DNA of 64,000 nt, taken from NCBI GenBank assembly GCA_035048485.1, contig CM068592.1, forward strand, positions 31,556,001 through 31,620,000, read 5' to 3'. Numbering within the stretch: position 1 is the stretch's first letter; every line of letters starts with the position of its first letter. Shown here piece by piece: positions 1 to 12,769 of this stretch. The translations under genes and the position numbers were made by a program. The notes below the pieces were generated by a model. It had not been told where the DNA came from, made no database searches, and saw nothing but the letters and a program-made list of their open reading frames with translations. The DNA comes from Pteria penguin (Eukaryota; Mollusca; Bivalvia; Pterioida; Pteriidae).

Positions 1-2550
1 GTAAACGAAAATATAATAGACCTGAAATCCATAAAATCTCCTTCGATGACCTTATACCATTTATCAATCAAATTTAATTCATTATATTCGTACTAAACTT
101 TATTCGCTACTTTACAAAAGCTACAGGAGTTGTACATATCCACGCGAAACTTACATTTCACCGAATCTGGCACTCCAGAATATCGACTCCAAGGTATTAT
201 CTTGGACATCTCCAGTAACAAACTATTTCAAGCCGTCCATTCAGACAGGCCTGTAGGTGGCAATGAGAAGCGCTCCTTTCTTAAAGATATTTTTCTGCAA
301 ATAATGGGAATGACGCACTTAATTTAAGTAACATTTTAAATCATAAGTCTGTTAAAGATAATGTCCCTCCATACTTCAAAATGAGGGAGTCGCCTTGTAT
401 TTCCTATAAATATACACCAACAGTTGCTTCCAAAATTTTAAACTATAAACAAAATTTAAAATGTGCAGATCTGAAGGAATTTAATTACCCTATAGAGTGT
501 TCATGTTCCTCTTCTGAGCTTAAATATAATCACTGTGGTCATGTTGTGACAGGAGATCTCCATATTGCTTGCAATGAAAAACTTAGAGATCTTTAAAGCA
601 AAGACCCAAAATCTAAAGAGCCACAGTCATTTACATGGTGTCATAATTTTTATATTATTATGAACTCATGTGAATTGTATGCCAGACCTTGGGCTAAGAG
701 AAAGAATGTTGAATGTCTGAATGGCTGAAGTCGATCAGAAGTCTGCTAAAGAAAAGAATATAGAATTTATCATTTCTTCAAGAACAAACACTATTCTATA
801 TTTCGTATCTCCAGTGTCGTTAGAGAATTTTCTTGTCTTCACGAAAATTTTATTATTGTAACTGCTGACAAAGCAGCTAACAATTATACTTTCGTATGTA
901 AGGCATATTATATTAAATGTCTTACAGAAGAGCTTGGTCTTCATTCAACGCCTGGTAATCCAACTAACAGTTACAAATTTGTCTCCTTCAGAAGTATTGG
1001 GTAATCACAAGTCACTTCTCAGTTCATTCGGTATTACTAAAAAATAAATCTGATCTCGAGCTACCATACCTTTTTGGACTCCACAGATGCATAAAACTCC
1101 ATATAAGCATCAATTCATAGCTGGATCTTCCAAGTTCCACCAAGACTCTTTCAATATTACTCACCAAAATTCTAACAGATATCAAACATGGTCTTCAGAA
1201 ATACTGCTCTACTGCTTACTCGAGAAGCAGAATCAATCAGATGTGGATCCTAAAGAATTCTGAGGAACTTCCAGAGCACTTAAAATCTCTTATTTTCAAT
1301 AATGTCACTCGCATCAAATCTGGTGACATTCCGACCCTTTATACAACCATTCCTCATCACAAAAGTTAAGAATAGAATAACATCAATTATTAAAAACGCC
1401 TTCTTTAACAAAAAGAAAAGGTATTTGCAGGTATAACTATCTCGTTTTAGACCAAAACGACAGATATTTTGTAAACAGTCTGATTCCTGCAACGAGTATA
1501 CAGAAAAAGAGATCATCCAAATGTTAGATTTTGTTATAGATAATATTTTTGTAATATTTGGTGGGAGAGTGTTCCAACTGATTGTAGGCATTACGATGGG
1601 TACATATTTTTGTACTTTTACGAGGAAGAATTCATACAGTCTCTTGGCAACTTTACATACAGATACATCGATGACGTTTTGTCCATTAACAACCCTGTAG
1701 TTAAGGATCACCTCCACATCATATATCCAAAGGAACTCGAGACAAAAGACACAACTAAGAGTACATCTTCTGCTTCATACCTCGATATACTCCTATCAGT
1801 TAGTGATGATGGTTCATTGGTTACCTCCTTCTTTGACAAAAGTGACGATTTCAATTTCATTATTACCAACTTCCCTTTTCTGAGTAGGAATATACCTTCC
1901 TTTCCCGCATATGGCGTCTTCATTTCACAACTTATACGTTATACTAGGACATGTTCTAAATACGACAATTTCGTCCTGAGACCGTGGCCTCTTGCCACGA
2001 AACTACTTTCAAAAGGATAGATTGAGAAACGTTTGAAATTGTCACTATGATCGATAAAGGGATCTAGTACAATTTCAGATTACGCTTTCAAGAATGTCAA
2101 CCGATATTTTGGGACCTGTCCATACAAACTAACCATCTTAACTTATTACTATACTTGATTTGACAAGATACGTGTATATACAGACATTTGTTCACGTTCA
2201 TTTTCGATGCCGGAATTTCAGTTAAACAACATTTCATGTCTTGAATAGGAAAATTTGACCTCGCGTTCTTGTCTCCTTCACATGTTCACACGTGTATATT
2301 TATGTATTTACTTCCTAGATTTGAAAAGTTTTTGCAGGACTTTTTCGACGGGTGTTACATGCAACCGGGGGACGCTTACTCCTTCCGGGCACCTAGTCTC
2401 ACCTCGATTTTATTGGGGTTACCAATTGTCTAAATATCACACTATAAACGATATTGTCCTTTTATTCCATGGACTATGAGATAGAGATATGGTTTACTCT
2501 TCAGTTTTTGTTTGTTTGTTTGGATATTTTTTGTTGGGGGGTGGGGGTGT
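1..2550 (+). mobile_element. Decayed reverse-transcriptase retroelement, family N1 (nearly full length)
   Basis: This is the longest N1 copy. Pieces of one reverse-transcriptase polyprotein lie in order on the + strand but in shifting frames. Positions 381-596 encode an N-terminal segment with a C-S-C cluster and a G-H-V-V-T-G-D-L motif. About 1060-1260 encodes a L-P-Y-L-F-W-T-P-Q-M-H-K-T-P-Y-K-like stretch and a G-L-Q-K-Y-C-S-T-A-Y-S-R-S segment. Positions 1610-2020 are the best open piece (136 aa), with the catalytic Y-I-D-D box, then D-D-F-N-F-I-I-T-N-F-P-F and Y-G-V-F-I-S-Q-L-I-R. The palm between the M-G-T and Y-I-D-D motifs carries deletions. The 3' tail (about 2160-2480) matches 18385-18550 and 30345-30545. 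No GIY-YIG endonuclease is visible, so the Penelope-like assignment is tentative. The left end runs off the window. Confidence 0.8.
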
Positions 2551-3544
2551 TGTGTTAGAATAATGAGTATTTCCTGATACATGTTTAATTATGTAACTGA
2601 TTCATATCATTAACTGAATTATTTGTCAAGACACAAGTTCCTAATTGTTTATTATTATTGAGTCTTGTATTTGTAAATGTTATGATTTTTTTTTTAAAGA
2701 TTTTCATTCGAAAATTATACAATGTCTTCATTGCTTCCTGACTTGATTCACATGATTAAATGAATTTGAATTTTTCAATTGTCATTGTGTATTTTGGTGA
2801 CATTTTCCATATTTTCGATGGTTTTGTTTGATTATTTGTCTTAATCGTTTTGGAAGCGATTGTTATAAATATGGGATAATTACCTACTCAGTTGTCAGGT
2901 TTTGTACTGTGTGTAACACAGTTCTTATTTTGTTTTTCAGTCTTTACCTCTTTATGAATTCTATAAATAAAGACGTTCTGAGGTTATTGGCAGCATGTCT
3001 GGGACAAGAGCTGTAGAACAACGACTATTATTATTATTTTTCATTTTATATAATTATTTATTTCTGTGTGGTTGTGTGTGGGTATGTTTGTTTGTTTTTG
3101 TTATATTTTTGTTTTCTTCTTATTATTGTTTGTGTGTGTGTGTGTGTGTGTGTATTAGTTTTTTCTTTGGGATTTTTTTACATTTGAAATCATACACGAT
3201 AGTGTTCGTTTATTCTAGAACTTACAGATTAGATTTGATTTCCAGAATTTTGATCGGTAGCATCACTGTAAAAATATGTTTACGCATATGGTGAACTAGA
3301 CTAAAGCACAGATAGATGTCCCTATATTTCGTCTTTCATCACTTTGACAAACATTCAAGAAACAAAATTTCAAGTATATAAAAAGTCAAACCTCCAAACA
3401 ACATCATTTGAAATCTTATCTTCACTAATTCATTGCAGGTGCTGCGAGCATCAGGAAAAAACAAGGTCTACAATAACTATATAAAGATGAAGTTTTCCCT
3501 TCAACATTACTTACCTCAATTGTTTTCCTTTTTTTAACCACACC
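2551..3544. other. No gene seen; T/G-rich low complexity
   Basis: AT-rich sequence with no supported gene. It contains a (GT)n tract at 3129-3153 and long T runs. Short ORFs here are low-complexity hydrophobic translations of T-rich DNA. Confidence 0.6.
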
Positions 3545-3715
3545 AATTGAGTGACATTTGTTACCTGAGTTGACCGTCCTAAGTCGCTATCGTAACCGCA
3601 GCACAATCGAATATTTTTGTAATGTCGTTCCGTGTATATTCTACTATCATCATTTTTATGTGCAGGTGATTTGTGTCATACAGCTTTGTCAGATGTCTTC
3701 TGTCTCCTTGCTATT
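3545..3715 (+). mobile_element. Family A retroelement 3' tail (5'-truncated copy)
   Basis: It matches the 3' tail of family A elsewhere in the window: an ACCACACCAATTGAGTGA-like start, a CCGTCCTAAGTCG block, then CATACAGCTTTGTCAGATGT near the end. It has only the non-coding tail. A (GT)n tract follows directly. Confidence 0.75.
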
Positions 3716-3725
3716 GCTGTTATGG

Positions 3726-3735
3726 CGTGTGTGTG

Positions 3736-3792
<57 letters not shown>
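3726..3792. repeat. (GT)n microsatellite
   Basis: About 67 bases of GT dinucleotides with one GC interruption, read directly. Confidence 0.98.
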
Positions 3793-3794
<2 letters not shown>

Positions 3795-4694
3795 TATAAC
3801 TCCAGTTTGGTATATATATATTAGTTTATATATGTATTAGTACATTGAAAGATTACAGTAGTTGATAACTATATACATAATACGCCAGGCCGAGCCCAGA
3901 GAAATTGGATCATTATTCGAAAAATCAAACGCAGTGCTAGAGTTTGAACTCCAAAGAGAAGGGACTTGCGATCATAAACCACATATAAGGAACCTCTGGT
4001 CATAAAACAAGAAACAAGGAACTTTTGATCGAGTGTTAGAGGCACTTGAGGGACCGCATCAGAGGACTTGTTTTAAAAAGTCACATTTACAAAGGACAAA
4101 GTCCGCATGATCGAGTGCAGTAACAATATATGTTTAGTCGGGTGCCAGAAGCATAGAGAAGTGTTGTGTGCCAATGCTGGTACCATTGGCAAAGATATTC
4201 ATATAGCAGATTTCGACAAGTATATTTATTTCCATTGTTTATTTAAGATTTAATTTGTTTATTTTGCGTTGCTCGTTTTGATTGCCCATTGCCGTGTCCT
4301 CCAAACTGCTGAAAAATTAAAAGAATGTCAATATTTTTCTTTAGTTTAGTTGTATCAAAATATTCACAGTAGTCGAGAGTGCATCTTTACATATCAATTA
4401 TACAGTACTATTTACATTTGTACTCTCCTTAAATTTCTTATTTTCAAGAGGTTTTCTTTTAATTTTGCATATTTGGTCGACTTGGAAACCTTCCAGAATT
4501 TTGATGTATACTGGTGTTTATTTTGTTCATACTATGAGTATATAAATAAACATTTATAATGATTGTAATCTTTGCTGTTTTGATTTAACCTGACTGACAC
4601 GGGAACGTTTGTGCTCTGAAATGACCGATCATACATTTACATACGGGCATATGATACTGATCTTAGGATTCAGTAATACAATAAATTTAGAACA
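3793..4694. other. No recognisable feature
   Basis: AT-rich sequence without a convincing ORF, RNA gene or repeat match inside the window. Confidence 0.5.
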
Positions 4695-4850
4695 TATATA
4701 CCTTTAAATTTTGTGCACCATATGCGCATTTCGACAACTTATGTCTCTTCAATAATGCTCGTAGCCAAATGATTGGAATTCTCAAAATATATAAAAAATA
4801 TGAAGAGCAGTGTTGAAGCTAAAATGACCGAAAAGTGAACCAAAGAATGT
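4695..4850 (-). repeat. Dispersed repeat with hammerhead-like core, minus-strand copy
   Basis: The reverse complement matches 19370-19505 closely, including TTCACTTTTCGGTCATTTT, AACACTGCTCTTCA and TTTGAGAATTCCAA. It ends in the hammerhead-like block, here TTGAAGA, a GACA/TGTC stem, GAAA, then TGCGC/GTGCA. The first core base is T instead of C, and the base before the expected cleavage site is C, so a working ribozyme is unlikely. Confidence 0.7.
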
Positions 4851-6892
4851 CTTGCTCTATAAACATATCTACTTGAATATCCACAGTTTTGGCCTTGTGT
4901 TTCACTGAATGAAATACCCATACGATGCACTAAATTGAAACATGTATTATATGTTCGAATGTAAATTAGCCTACATAGTCCACGACGACATTGCTGCTGA
5001 ATACCTTTATGTTTCCCTTGGTAACCGAAGCTCGATAATCTTAAAATTTTCAACTTTGTATTTTATCGTGAAGGAAAAGCATTTGTATTCATCTGATTTG
5101 AAGAATTATACAGAATGTTAATGACATATTGCACTTCATCTCACTCCCTTTTGGTGATTCGCATGTGCTACATTACTACATCTCTTTAGATTGTTTTCTA
5201 TCTGTTCTTTCTTTTTGCTGAACTTGTATGACTTTCGGTGGCAAGATGTTTCGAATAGTGATTTAGTTTCATAATTCTCATGAAATATTTATTCATTTAA
5301 CATATAGGTGCTCATTTGTTCTTTTATTATTGGTCATCCATTAACACATTTAAGATGATGTGTCTGCTGTGAAAATGAAGGATAAATATACATCAGTCAT
5401 GGGGGATATAAACCTGTCATTTTTAAATGTTCCATCATATTTTACGTCTATGAAATGATTCACAAATAAATTTTATTGAAGGTACATTGCATCTGCAATG
5501 AGTGTCGTGTCACTGTTCTATTTCTATACGATACTAAGAAAACGGAACTTCAATAAACCGTTATGATTCGGAAATCATATCAATATAAAAAGTGTAAGGG
5601 GGAGGTACTTTAAATGCCAGAATTCTGTAAATTATATCACACTTTAATCGCAGTGCATGTTGAAAGCATTATATTCATGCTATTATGTTATATTTGTCTT
5701 TTTTCTCTTTACCTATGTATGAAGTAAATTGGTCAAAATCAATGTCACGCAATTGGCTTATGTTAATACATTCATACACATCAAAGTGCATTCATTATTT
5801 CTATGGTGAGTTGTTGACAATTTTCCATTTAGCTTTGACATCTTCTTTTGTTGAATTCCTTAAAATATATCCGAACACCAATTAAGACTTCTTCGTTCGA
5901 TCTGAATGTCTCTATCAATACACTGGCTTTAAGATAATATACGAATATATGATTCATTTCTCTTCTTTTCAATGCTTGCAAAAGAACATTACAATATCTT
6001 ATCTTGTTTAAAAGTAGTAATATACTTCTGACACAAAACATTTTGACTAGAATTCAAATATAAAATCTAGTACTGGTGCACTTCAAATACAGACAATCCT
6101 ATTATACATCTCTGACACTGCACGAAATCATTAATCTGTATCTACGCATTCAGATGCCCCACTTTGTTTAGAATCAATTACACAGTCGAGATTCATTAAT
6201 GGACTAGATTGTTATATAACAAAGATGAAGATACGGAAGGTACATTTACATCTCTAGAGAATTCCCAAACGTTTTAGAATGAGGAATATAACAAAAGAAA
6301 CTTGATAGTTGTTGGATAAAGCATGAGGTGAAACACCTTCTTTCTATACATAATAACAGATCATCCATTGAAGATTATTGGACTGCATGTATGGCTAAGA
6401 AAATTCACATTAATATGAAAGTGTGTATCGTACTTTAAATTCTCAGGGGTGGGAAATGTCATATTAAAAGATATTGTTTTCATCATACAATTATTTTGTT
6501 ATGAAATTCATGATACTTTAGTGCAGATTAAGGAAAATTTAATAAATACTTGATGCGATTCTGACCTTGAACGGCTAACTGACATTCAATTAGTAGTCAA
6601 CAGTAGTCTTTCAACATGTGTAATGGACTATTTACGGATAACTAATAACGTGCCTTTTCACATTAAAATAAAAGTTTTAAACCAATATCTGTGTATACAG
6701 ATTAGTTGTAGTAGAATAGTCTTGTACCATTTATTGGTTTATTTTACTTATTTGTACTATTAATTGACCAAAGAGATATATGATTAACCAACGAATGTAA
6801 ACCTCACTGCAATATGTAGAAAATAAGAGAGTTCATATCTATGACAAACAAATAACTATTCTATTGAATCTTCGTCCTCGTTTTCGTCGTCG

Positions 6893-6893
<1 letters not shown>
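4851..6893. other. No recognisable feature
   Basis: Two kilobases of AT-rich DNA. Small ORFs (60-70 codons) lack domain signals or coding composition. Nothing is supported. Confidence 0.5.

Positions 6894-6942
<49 letters not shown>
6894..6942. repeat. (ATC)n microsatellite
   Basis: About 16 uninterrupted CAT/ATC triplets, read directly. Confidence 0.97.
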
Positions 6943-7800
6943 GTTGCTGTACTTCATTTTGCATTCAGTGATATTACAGCACAATAACTAATGGAATTAT
7001 TGCCGTATGTTAATACATAATAACGAAAATGTTCACATCTAAAACAATTCAGCTTTTTCAATAACATTATAAAGTGTAAAACCTATATATACATTTCAAT
7101 TTTTCTAAGATATGAGAAACATGACTATTTTTTCACTATGAGACACAAATCTAAAAAAATTGCAAATATTAGAAAATTGTTTTAAATTCAGAATATTTCT
7201 GGCAATGAAATTTATAATAGATATCACGGTGAAATTGTGTGTTTTATGTGGGCGAAACAATGTTTAACAATCATTTAATACGTATAGCGAAAACGACTTG
7301 ATACGGAATTGGGAACTGCGTCTCCATACGGTTATAATAACTCTATTGACAGCATTAGAACCAACCTGTTACAATGACAAAAGCGAAGGTACCGAAATCA
7401 TGGTAAACGGAAATAAAATATTCCGGATGTCCACAATATCTTCTTCAATTGTCTACTGCAATCAAAAATTTATTTAGTATTATTGCAAATGTTACACAAA
7501 TCCATATTGAACAGTAATTTCAACCAAGCTGGAAGAATATCATTTCCAATGAATTATCATACAATAAATGTGTAGATGATTATAAGAAGGCCACTTTCTT
7601 AACGGCCGTTTTTTTAATCTGGAGTGACTCACTTGATTTGGAAGAAAGGAAAGAATGCAACTGGTTGTATGAGATAAGTCGCCACATACATGCAGATGAT
7701 AGACGAATAAGTACACAAAATGTCATCACAAAAATTATTCTATTGAAATATATTTGTGGTACCGAATAAGCACGTTCGATTACACTGTCAATTGTCATTC
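6943..7800. other. No recognisable feature
   Basis: AT-rich sequence with no supported gene or repeat. Confidence 0.5.
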
Positions 7801-8560
7801 AATTAATCGGTTTATGGGCCCATTTTCCCACAATAACATTTTCAATCATAAGTCTGTCAGAGATACATTCCTCCGTACTACAAAATGGAGAAGTCTCCGT
7901 GCATTTCCTATAGCTACGAGCAAAGAGTATCTTCAACTATAAACCAATTTAATAATGTTTTTTATCTGGGCAACCTTCTGAACCCTATGCCATATACATG
8001 CCTCTTAGTTCATTTTGTTGTGATAGGAGATCTCATTATCATCTATTACAGGAAATATCTTTTAAAGGTCATATGCATTGAGAACCGCTGTTATTCACAT
8101 GGGCTCAGAATTTTGATATAATTATATATATTTCAAGAATATGCCAGACAATGGGGGATACAGACACTCTGAACTGAAAGAGTCTATCAGTTATTTGCTT
8201 AAAAATGCAGACGCAGACTTCGTATACAACATATAACACCCTATTGTCTAACACTCTAGCGTTAATACATTACATTATTGTTCCTTCTGATAATGCAGCT
8301 TATAATTTCATCGTTATTTGTAATGTATATTATATAAACTGGCTTGGTCTTCATTCATCACCAAGTCATCCAACGTATACAGTTACAATTTTGTCTCCCT
8401 GAGAGGTATTGGTTACCTAAGAATCAGTTTTCATTTTATTTGATATTTCTACAGATGATTCTATTCTGAAATTAGAATAGGTTTATTAGATTCCAAGCAC
8501 AAACATATACCTAAGCATCATTTTATAGCTGATATCCATAGATCATATTTACAATAACCA
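7801..8560 (+). mobile_element. Decayed family N1 retroelement, N-terminal part
   Basis: It aligns with 330-1120 of the first N1 copy. Shared landmarks are AATCATAAGTCTGT, a S-P-C-I-S-Y start, G-D-L, G-L-H-S-(S/T)-P and a KHKHIPKHHFIAD-like remnant of the fingers region. Many stops and indels are present. The first 32 bases (7801-7832) instead match the tail of family A on the minus strand, so two elements are fused here. Confidence 0.7.
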
Positions 8561-8564
8561 CTTT

Positions 8565-8705
8565 GTAGACACGACACCACTGCTGGTGGGCTGCTAATGC
8601 CCAAGGGTAATGGCAACTCAATTATTAGTGCTTTTGGACTAACCCAAAATATATTCTTCCCATTTATTATGACAGATGTCTGTAAAGTATTCTAACACTA
8701 AGGAT
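8565..8705 (+). repeat. Dispersed repeat, upstream half of the hammerhead-bearing family
   Basis: It shares CTGCTGGTGG, a GTGCTTTTGGACTA-like block and ACTAAGGATCATCTCC with 19200-19345. The hammerhead-like block itself is absent, so the copy is 3'-truncated. Confidence 0.6.
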
Positions 8706-10115
8706 CATCTCCTTCGTGCAATTAATACAAAATGAAATAAGTTTACATGTTTTTCTACGTAATTAGAAATGTATTTACAATAAAGCTAGCGACAGAGCTA
8801 AGTCAGTCGATTGTTAAAGTAGTTTATTCCTAGGTATGTACCCTCGGTACAGTTCCACGGTCAAGTGCTCCGTTCTTTTTATGCTCATGGTACAGATAAA
8901 GAAAAATAAATAATTCTAATTAATTCATCGACAGTTTTTCTATTTATATCATGAATTGCACATGACACACCTCAATATCAACAAACATCAAATGATATAG
9001 CAAATGAAATTACCCTATAGACAATAAGTAAAATATTCATGAATAATGTACACTAATTACAATATTAATAAGCATTTATTCTATGGATTATCAATGAATT
9101 ATTTTAATCTCATTTCAAATTATTTTATTATTAATATAATATATAATTTTATTAATGTAAGTTTCTTAGTTTGGGTATTTTTGTTTTGTTTTTGTTTGTT
9201 TGCTTGTTTGTTTTTCTGGGGGGGGGGGACTACATTCATTCACTGGTCTTCTTCCATGCTTCAACGAACTTATACAGGTACATGTTAAATTGTTGTTTTA
9301 AGGCATTTAATCTATGATGAGCACAAACTGGATATCCTACATTAACCTTTATCTTTTAAGTATATCATTCTGAAGAATCTTACAATGTTATTCCATCTCA
9401 TACGGGTAATTAATGTCTGTAGTGATGCCTATGGGAATTACCTATTTTTAGACCATATCTTGTCACAATCGGCAAAATAAGTAACAACATACGGTGAAAA
9501 GTTCTGTAATATTTAAATATATCACATTTCATAAAGAAGCATAAATTTCACAAAGTAGAATTTCTGTACCTTTAGTTCTCTATTTCCATATCTAGGGGAG
9601 ATAACTCCTTTAAAGAGATTCATATTGTACAATCCCAAATGTTACAATCACTAACATTCACACCATCTAATACGACATAGATATCGCGGTAACTACCAAC
9701 CATAATGAAAGTTATTTGTGTTTATGTCTAATTTTGTCTTTTAAGGCTTATTAGAGATTAAGTACCTAAAGTTAGCAGCAATTGAACGTGATTTATCATC
9801 GTTAACGCGGTTTCGAAATTAAGTTCATTTGATAGTTTGGGGTCTATTTAAGTATAGAAATGTATTTTCAAATCGGCAGACCAAATCTCTTTAAGAAATT
9901 TAAACAAATCTTAGTTTGAAAAAGTAGCTCGAGGAAAAGATACAGTTGATGTATATTTCTCTAAACATTAAGACAGAAATGTCAGTTTGTTAGTTTCATG
10001 GATACTGAAGTCGTCATGTCGCCAGTAAGATCGATGAATCGTGAAAAGGTTTGAGAGGTATTTGCATGTGACATTTTCAATAAAATGACAATTACCCACT
10101 CATTATTTCCATTTC
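8706..10115. other. No gene; includes a T-rich/G11-run patch
   Basis: No coding signal is supported. At 9175-9230 a TTTG/TTTGC tract runs into eleven consecutive G, the same layout as 2508-2552 and 12305-12395. Confidence 0.5.
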
Positions 10116-10119
10116 GATT

Positions 10120-10185
10120 TTAGGCCTTGAGCATCACTAAGAGATATAAGCTGTCGAAATGCGCATCTGGTGCACCAGTTTAATT
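10120..10185 (+). repeat. Fragment of hammerhead-bearing dispersed repeat
   Basis: GAGCATCACTAAGAGA is followed by CTGTCGAAATGCGCATCTGG, matching the end of the 19195-19510 repeat. The CTGANGA core is damaged (CTAAGAGA). Confidence 0.65.
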
Positions 10186-10393
10186 CACTACACATTGTTT
10201 GATGTTTATTCTATTACTGTGTATTTCTGCACGGAAATTAGTACTTTATTATTTCAAAGTTTGTCCTTTTAATTGACTTTTTGTATAGAGTTTGTCTATG
10301 AATCTTATTTGTACGGTAAAAATTTGATACATATAAAATCGTACGAGAATATGATTTCAAATATCATTATGAGCGGACGACATACAGATGTAA

Positions 10394-11740
10394 AAGAAAA
10401 AAGAGGAGTCACTGGCTCAGTTATGTGGCAGAAGTCACCATGGAGCTATACAATACATGAATATAAATAATATACTAGAACGTATAACACATTACAAAAA
10501 TATTTGATTGTAGTGCAATTACGATACCGACTTAGGACGGTCATTTAATTTGACAAAAGCCAAACAAATGGTGTGGTTAACTGGTTTACGGGCCCACCTT
10601 CCCACTCACCGTAACAGCAGAACAATCAAAGGACGTACATTAAAAAATTTATAAATAATCCTCCATGTAAAGAACAAGGGTCAACAGGTATCGCATATTG
10701 AGAGGTCATAAAAAGATAAACACGTAAGGTATTGTAAAACACATAATGATATAAAAATATATGCGACATCAACATGATAAACCGTGCTCTGCCAGTCGGA
10801 AAGCGAGCTAAGACCCTAGATCTGTTGGAGTCCCGACTAACAGTCAGAGGGGACGAGGTTCAGGACCATGTCTCCTCTGAAAGAGGTTTGGACAAGGCCC
10901 GTCATATACTCCCCACCGCCCTCTTAGTCAGCGTGCAACGCTCAAGTAAAAGTCTGCATAAGGCTGTAGAGGGGCCAAATACAAGACCTATAGTCTTTTT
11001 GATGATCTCAATATCATATTGTCTATTTAGAAGACGTTTGACTATTTTATTACATGATAAAATAACGCTATCGGAACCTTTTACTTTCCTTAGTTTATAT
11101 ACGAGATCACCGTAAAAATAAGGATGGGAAATTCCATTGGATACATACTGTTGAAAAGAAATATTTCCAAATTTAGATAGAAGTTCTGAATAAGATCTGA
11201 AGAATTTGCGGAATGTTTTCCTTGGTTTGTGATATCTGTAACCCTGAGTTAAAAGTTTAGTAGTAATTTGTAAATTTCGTTTATGAAAGTCCAAAACATC
11301 GGTGCAGCCTCTGACAAATCGAACTAATTGAGATATATAGATACCATATGATGGGAGTCGAGGGACATCGCCATCCAAGTAAGGGAAATTTACAAAAGGA
11401 AATCCAAAATCCTCATGTTTATCATAAATATTAGTATATATTAGGTGGTTGATAATTTTGATGTTTAAATCTGAGAAAGGTGTAGATTTATCTCAAGTAT
11501 TAGCTTTATTCAATGTGAGCTCTGGTGGATATATTTCTGATATAAATTGTTCGAATTCAGGGTTGTTGATATATCTTGCCATCAAATTGCACAAAAATAT
11601 TATTCATGAGAAAATCTAGTGCTTTACATAATTCCTTGCAAGTCCAGTATTTATATGAAGTATATTGTTTGTTGGAAAAGATTCCGGAGTTATTAGAAGT
11701 ACATATGTACGTTAAAAACCTCTGCCCATCATTATGTATG
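10394..11740 (-). mobile_element. Decayed family A retroelement (RT 3' half plus long 3' tail)
   Basis: The longest open piece (11378-10902, 158 aa) runs from G-D-V-P-R-L-P-S-Y-G through S-E-L-L-S-K-F-G and F-Y-G-D-L-V-Y-K-L-R to G-L-V-F-G-P-S-T-A-L. Upstream on the same strand (about 11740-11580) are E-L-C-K-A-L-D-F and N-N-I-F-V-Q-F-D-G-K-I-Y. The stretch holding the Y-I-D-D box is deleted (only Y-I-N-N-P-E-F remains). The non-coding tail of about 400 bases ends at the AAGAAAAAAGAGG block at 10394, the same terminus as 14617, 39453 and 47256. Non-functional. Confidence 0.8.
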
Positions 11741-12769
11741 CACTGCGATAGATTTCATGAAATATGAATACACTTGTTATATGTAGATTTAAAAAAAATC
11801 GTATTGTAATAAAAATATAAACTTTTCATACCTCATAATGCTCAGAGTATTATTACATCTTCATGAATTTGTTCGAATAATTTAATCAAAACATTTCTCA
11901 TTAATGATAGTTCAGTCAAAATTGATAAATTCACGATTTGCATCCAACCAGCGTTCTTCGATGTTCTGTCTTTTGGATGTGACAAAAATGTGTAATGTAC
12001 GAGGCAAACCCCGTACACAGGTATTTGACAAAAACCAGGGTAAACTCGCAAATATCTGACTCTCAGTTTTCCATATTTATATTGGCAAATTCTCCTACAG
12101 AGAACAGAAAGGAAAAAGAAAGGTAAAAAACAAACAAAACAAAAACATTTTTGAAGCAAATTTATCACAATTTAGGTGACTCGTTTTGAGCAGTAAATTG
12201 CGTATTTTGTCTGATTTCACCTCAGTTCCGCATACTTCGACATCGGATCGCCTATGTTACATTATGCGTTTGTCAATCCATATCGTGGTTTACCTATCTA
12301 ACTTTCTGGGTTTTTGTTTTTGTTTGTTTGTTTGTTTTTTTTTTTTTGGTTTTTTTTTTTTGTTTTTGGTTTTTTTTTGGGGGGGGGGGAGGGTTGTTTT
12401 TTTTTACCTTATAAAATCCTCATATAATTGACCCCATAAGGACATTTGAGGGTCAGATACCTGTGAATAAAATATATTTTCTAATCTATAAGAATGACCA
12501 TTTAATGATATGTAAAACACTAAGGTAACTGGTGCTATTTGACAGAGGCAAACATATCTAAATATGCTTGTGTGAATGTTCATATCGCTCCAGCGATCAT
12601 AGGTAAGACTAAGTATAGCTGAAGGGTTAGCGACATGCGTGGGGCTTGCCACATCCGTCGTAAATGCAATGATTTGAAATAGTTGAGCTTTTATACTTTT
12701 TTTACACTTTGAAAAATGATTTGACCATGACAGCCTTTGATTAAAAAAAGAGATTAAAAAGTAATTGAC
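11741..12769. other. No gene; T/G low complexity and a damaged tail motif
   Basis: Position 12305-12395 is a T-rich tract ending in a G run. Around 12600-12665 (minus strand) a GACGGATGTGGC-like block resembles the conserved retroelement tail domain. No ORF is convincing. Confidence 0.5.

Noticed and set aside
1280..1717. 145-codon minus-strand ORF
   Set aside because: Antisense shadow of the N1 reverse transcriptase on the plus strand.
3558..3824. 88-codon ORF with a V-C repeat
   Set aside because: It lies in a retroelement tail and a (GT)n tract.
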